In this document: one piece after another, positions 13,995-15,226 of the stretch
Numbering within the stretch: the first letter of the stretch is position 1
How the letters are laid out: every line of letters starts with the position of its first letter
Assembly: GCA_039649175.1 (NCBI GenBank)
Contig: JBBWZS010000193.1
Span: forward strand, 1-15,226
DNA length: 15,226 nt
Origin: DATAQC01 sp039649175
GTDB taxonomy: Bacteria; Actinomycetota; Acidimicrobiia; Acidimicrobiales; AC-14
Direction of reading: 5' to 3'
Program-made: the position numbers and the translations under genes
Notes under the pieces: model-generated
The model's input: the letters and a program-made list of their open reading frames with translations, nothing else
Database searches by the model: none
Told to the model about the DNA's origin: nothing

Positions 13995-14435
13995 GTGCAG
14001 GCAGAGCTCACCATCGGGGCACTCGGCGAACGTGCCGGGGTGGCGCCCTCGGCCCTGCGGTTCTACGAGGCCGAGGGCCTGATCCGCTCGACCCGCTCCC
14101 CTTCCGGCCAGCGGCGCTTCACTCGTGACACCCTGCGGCGGGTCTCGTTCATCCGTGTCGCCCAACAGGTCGGGCTCTCCCTCGACGAGATCCGCACCGC
14201 CCTGGCGACCCTTCCGCAGAACCGCACGCCCAACGACAAGGACTGGGCCCGGCTGTCGAAGTCGTGGCGGCCCCGACTCGACGCCCAGATCGCCATGCTC
14301 GAGCGCCTCCGCGACCGCCTCGACGGCTGCATCGGGTGCGGATGCCTGTCGCTGCGCCATTGCAAACTGCTCAACCCCGACGACCGGGCCGGGCAGCAGG
14401 GCTCCGGCCCCCGCTTCGTCCTCGACGGCGGGTAG
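13995..14435 (+). CDS. soxR: Redox-sensing MerR-family regulator SoxR
   Basis: The protein has 146 residues from GTG 13995; GTG 13989 is in frame but too close to the -10-like box. The N-terminus is a MerR helix-turn-helix (LTIGALGERAGVAPSALRFY) with the wing GLIRSTRSPSGQRRF. A dimerisation helix follows, and then the [2Fe-2S] motif CIGCGCLSLRHC with C112, C115, C117 and C123, the same spacing as E. coli SoxR C119/122/124/130. The tail after it (NPDDRAGQQGSGPR) also resembles SoxR. Oxidation of the cluster, often by redox-cycling compounds, turns it into an activator. No soxS is present, as in most non-enteric bacteria, where SoxR acts directly on oxidoreductase and transport genes. The adjacent flavoprotein gene is the obvious candidate target. 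Confidence 0.93.
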   Translation: MQAELTIGALGERAGVAPSALRFYEAEGLIRSTRSPSGQRRFTRDTLRRVSFIRVAQQVGLSLDEIRTALATLPQNRTPNDKDWARLSKSWRPRLDAQIAMLERLRDRLDGCIGCGCLSLRHCKLLNPDDRAGQQGSGPRFVLDGG

Positions 14436-14450
14436 AACCGAGACCCCTCA

Positions 14451-14463
14451 AGCCGGGCCGGCT
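14451..14463. terminator. Short GC-rich dyad between convergent soxR and PPOX genes
   Basis: AGCCGG-G-CCGGCT is a perfect 6-bp dyad in the 26-bp gap, reaching into the TAG of the PPOX gene. CCGAG (14438-14442) and CTCGG (14465-14469) could pair outside it to extend the stem. No T tract follows on either strand, so termination is a weak inference. Confidence 0.4.
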
Positions 14464-14890
14464 ACTCGGCGATGTCCAGTGCCCCCGCCGCCCGCGTCAG
14501 GCGCACTCGCACCAGGAGCTCGCCGGGGACACCGTTGCGCTCGCCGTACTCATCGGCCCTGTCCTGTCCCATGTAGCGACCCCCGATGCGTGCCGCCCAC
14601 TCCCGCAACTCATCGGGTGCTTCGGAGATCTCCGCTTCGCCCTCCACCACCAGGAACGAGAAGGGCGGCCGCTCGTCGTGGACACACAGTGTGACCCTCG
14701 GGTCGCGCCGGAGGTTGCGCCCCTTCACCGTCGAGGCGCCGGTGGTGAACACGATCACTTCGTTGTCGAGGTCGTACCAGATCGGTGCGGCATGGGGCCG
14801 TCCGTCGGCGCGCACGGTGGACAGGATGGCCGGGCGAACCGGGTCGCGAAGGAACGTTTGTTGCTCTCCCGCAGACATCGGGTGGTACAT
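14462..14890 (-). CDS. PPOX-family (pyridoxamine 5'-phosphate oxidase fold) probable F420/flavin-dependent oxidoreductase
   Basis: The protein has 142 residues from ATG 14890, chosen because the -10-like GATACT (14902-14897) ends 6 nt upstream. GTG 14908 and ATG 14878 are alternatives; the last would fit the usual family N-terminus (MSAGEQQTFLRD) well. The split-barrel fold is clear: AILSTVRADGRPHAAPIWYD, then VIVFTTGASTVKGRNLRRDP, VTLCVHDERPPFSFLVVEGE, and a C-terminal arginine-containing strand. The TVKGRNLRRDPRV phosphate-binding region is typical of the actinobacterial F420-binding Rv1155-like group rather than true PdxH. Such small dimers bind F420 or FMN and reduce diverse substrates; the physiological substrate is unknown. 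It converges on soxR, so it may belong with the redox genes. Confidence 0.87.
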   Translation of the reverse strand: MYHPMSAGEQQTFLRDPVRPAILSTVRADGRPHAAPIWYDLDNEVIVFTTGASTVKGRNLRRDPRVTLCVHDERPPFSFLVVEGEAEISEAPDELREWAARIGGRYMGQDRADEYGERNGVPGELLVRVRLTRAAGALDIAE

Positions 14891-14896
14891 GACGCC

Positions 14897-14902
14897 AGTA
14901 TC
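14897..14902 (-). promoter_or_regulatory. GATACT -10-like box for the PPOX gene
   Basis: On the - strand GATACT differs from TATACT at one base and ends 6 nt before ATG 14890, which suggests a leaderless transcript. It would exclude GTG 14908 as the start. Confidence 0.35.
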
Positions 14903-14920
14903 GCTCACCCGGATGGCCGG

Positions 14921-14933
14921 CCCCGGATCGGGG
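14921..14933. terminator. Small CCCCG-GAT-CGGGG hairpin after the small membrane-protein gene
   Basis: A perfect 5-bp stem with a 3-nt loop lies 5 nt beyond the stop of the small membrane gene (reading -) and before the PPOX promoter region. It may separate the two transcripts. It is short and has no T tract. Confidence 0.3.
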
Positions 14934-14938
14934 TCGGG

Positions 14939-15091
14939 TCAGTCGACGGCGCTGCAGCCGCCTGGCTGGAAGCGCCGGAAGCGCCAGTGCCGGCGGTGAA
15001 ACCCGTTCTCGCACGGGCGCGTGCCCAGTGCGTAGACGCCCCCGGCTGCGGCAGCCAGGACGACGAGGATGAGGACAACGAGTATCGCCAT
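14939..15091 (-). CDS. Small single-pass membrane protein, 50 residues
   Basis: ATG 15091 is preferred because a TACTTT box lies 9 nt upstream; a longer frame reaches 15130. The product opens with MAILVVLILVVLAAAAGGVY, one hydrophobic helix of about 20 residues. A basic tail follows, rich in Arg/His (HRRHWRFRRF) and with two cysteines. The charge pattern suggests the tail stays in the cytoplasm. No family is recognised. It is on the same strand as the PPOX gene but separated by a small hairpin and that gene's own -10-like box. Being so short, it could be a chance frame; the promoter-like box and the clean membrane segment argue for a real gene. Confidence 0.55.
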   Translation of the reverse strand: MAILVVLILVVLAAAAGGVYALGTRPCENGFHRRHWRFRRFQPGGCSAVD

Positions 15092-15100
15092 GGCCCCATC

Positions 15101-15106
15101 AAAGTA
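15101..15106 (-). promoter_or_regulatory. TACTTT -10-like box for the small membrane-protein gene
   Basis: On the - strand TACTTT matches TANNNT and ends 9 nt before ATG 15091. No -35 was found. The rest of the 86-bp divergent gap up to 15178 holds the TAGTCT box and nothing else recognised. Confidence 0.4.
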
Positions 15107-15164
15107 GTCCGCCCTCCTCAGGACATCCACCGCCCCTCCCCAGACGAATCACAGGGCTCGTCCT

Positions 15165-15170
15165 TAGTCT
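15165..15170 (+). promoter_or_regulatory. TAGTCT -10-like box for a probable leaderless gene at the window edge
   Basis: TAGTCT, then 7 nt, then ATG at 15178. It is the same hexamer, with almost the same spacing, as before the serine hydrolase gene at 5917. Confidence 0.45.
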
Positions 15171-15177
15171 CATCGAC

Positions 15178-15226
15178 ATGAGATGGCCTGCCAGATCGAG
15201 CATTCCCGCCAAGAGCCTGCCCGCCA
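15178..15226 (+). CDS. Start of an unidentified gene, cut by the window edge
   Basis: Only 16 codons are visible: ATG 15178 opens MRWPARSSIPAKSLPA and the frame stays open to the end. The call rests on the TAGTCT box 7 nt before the ATG and on the divergent arrangement with the small membrane gene. No ribosome binding site is present, which fits a leaderless mRNA. The product cannot be identified from so few residues. Confidence 0.4.
   Translation, partial: MRWPARSSIPAKSLPA

Noticed and set aside
1..15226. Mobile elements, phage genes, CRISPR arrays, tRNA or rRNA
   Set aside because: I looked for transposase motifs, terminal repeats, regularly spaced repeats and tRNA-like segments and saw none. 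All long stretches are ordinary coding sequence with uniform composition, so there is no sign of recent transfer by this test.

Overview
The window is about 15.2 kb of GC-rich DNA with very dense coding on both strands. Codon third positions are strongly G/C biased, and GTG is used as a start alongside ATG. The gene set is typical of a free-living, high-GC actinobacterium: a PPOX-type probable F420/flavin enzyme, a SoxR regulator, a PAS-SpoIIE phosphatase, a class C beta-lactamase-like hydrolase and a poxvirus-type topoisomerase IB. Several genes also have a TANNNT-like box only 6-9 nt before the start codon, as expected for leaderless transcripts. I cannot place the organism more finely from sequence alone; Acidimicrobiia-like is a guess. 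I saw no RNA gene, CRISPR array, transposase or phage gene, and no gene-free stretch of 300 bases.

Layout. 1-227 (-) is the 5' part of an amino-acid-type ABC transporter binding lipoprotein. Diverging from it, 329-3139 (+) is a large membrane-anchored protein with a PI-PLC-like phosphodiesterase barrel. Next come a PAS-SpoIIE phosphatase (3256-4449) and an SDR oxidoreductase (4449-5225) that overlap by one base and look like an operon. It ends in a perfect 16-bp hairpin facing a small secreted protein (5241-5792, -). A short class C beta-lactamase-like hydrolase (5917-6756, +) follows.

The most interesting block is 6735-11584. It holds a GCS2/YbdK carboxylate-amine ligase (-), a divergent class II amidotransferase resembling AsnO of N-acetylglutaminylglutamine amide (NAGGN) synthesis, a class I C26 gamma-glutamyl hydrolase, and an ATP-grasp ligase resembling only the C-terminal half of Ngg. 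The last two overlap as GTGA. The GNAT acetyltransferase domain of classical Ngg and the M42 peptidase of classical NAGGN loci are absent here. The set therefore looks like a variant pathway for a glutamyl/glutaminyl peptide amide, with ligation, amidation and turnover encoded together. The product is unknown.

After that come topoisomerase IB (11640-12689, +), an acyl-CoA-dehydrogenase-fold flavoprotein (12727-13869, -), SoxR with its four cluster cysteines (13995-14435, +), a PPOX-family protein (14462-14890, -), a 50-residue membrane protein (14939-15091, -), and a probable leaderless gene start at 15178 that runs off the end. A sequence close to the enterobacterial SoxR box lies between soxR and the divergent flavoprotein gene, suggesting a small redox-stress unit. 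Three of the four convergent gene junctions carry a GC-rich dyad without a T tract; at the fourth the two coding ends overlap by 22 bp.
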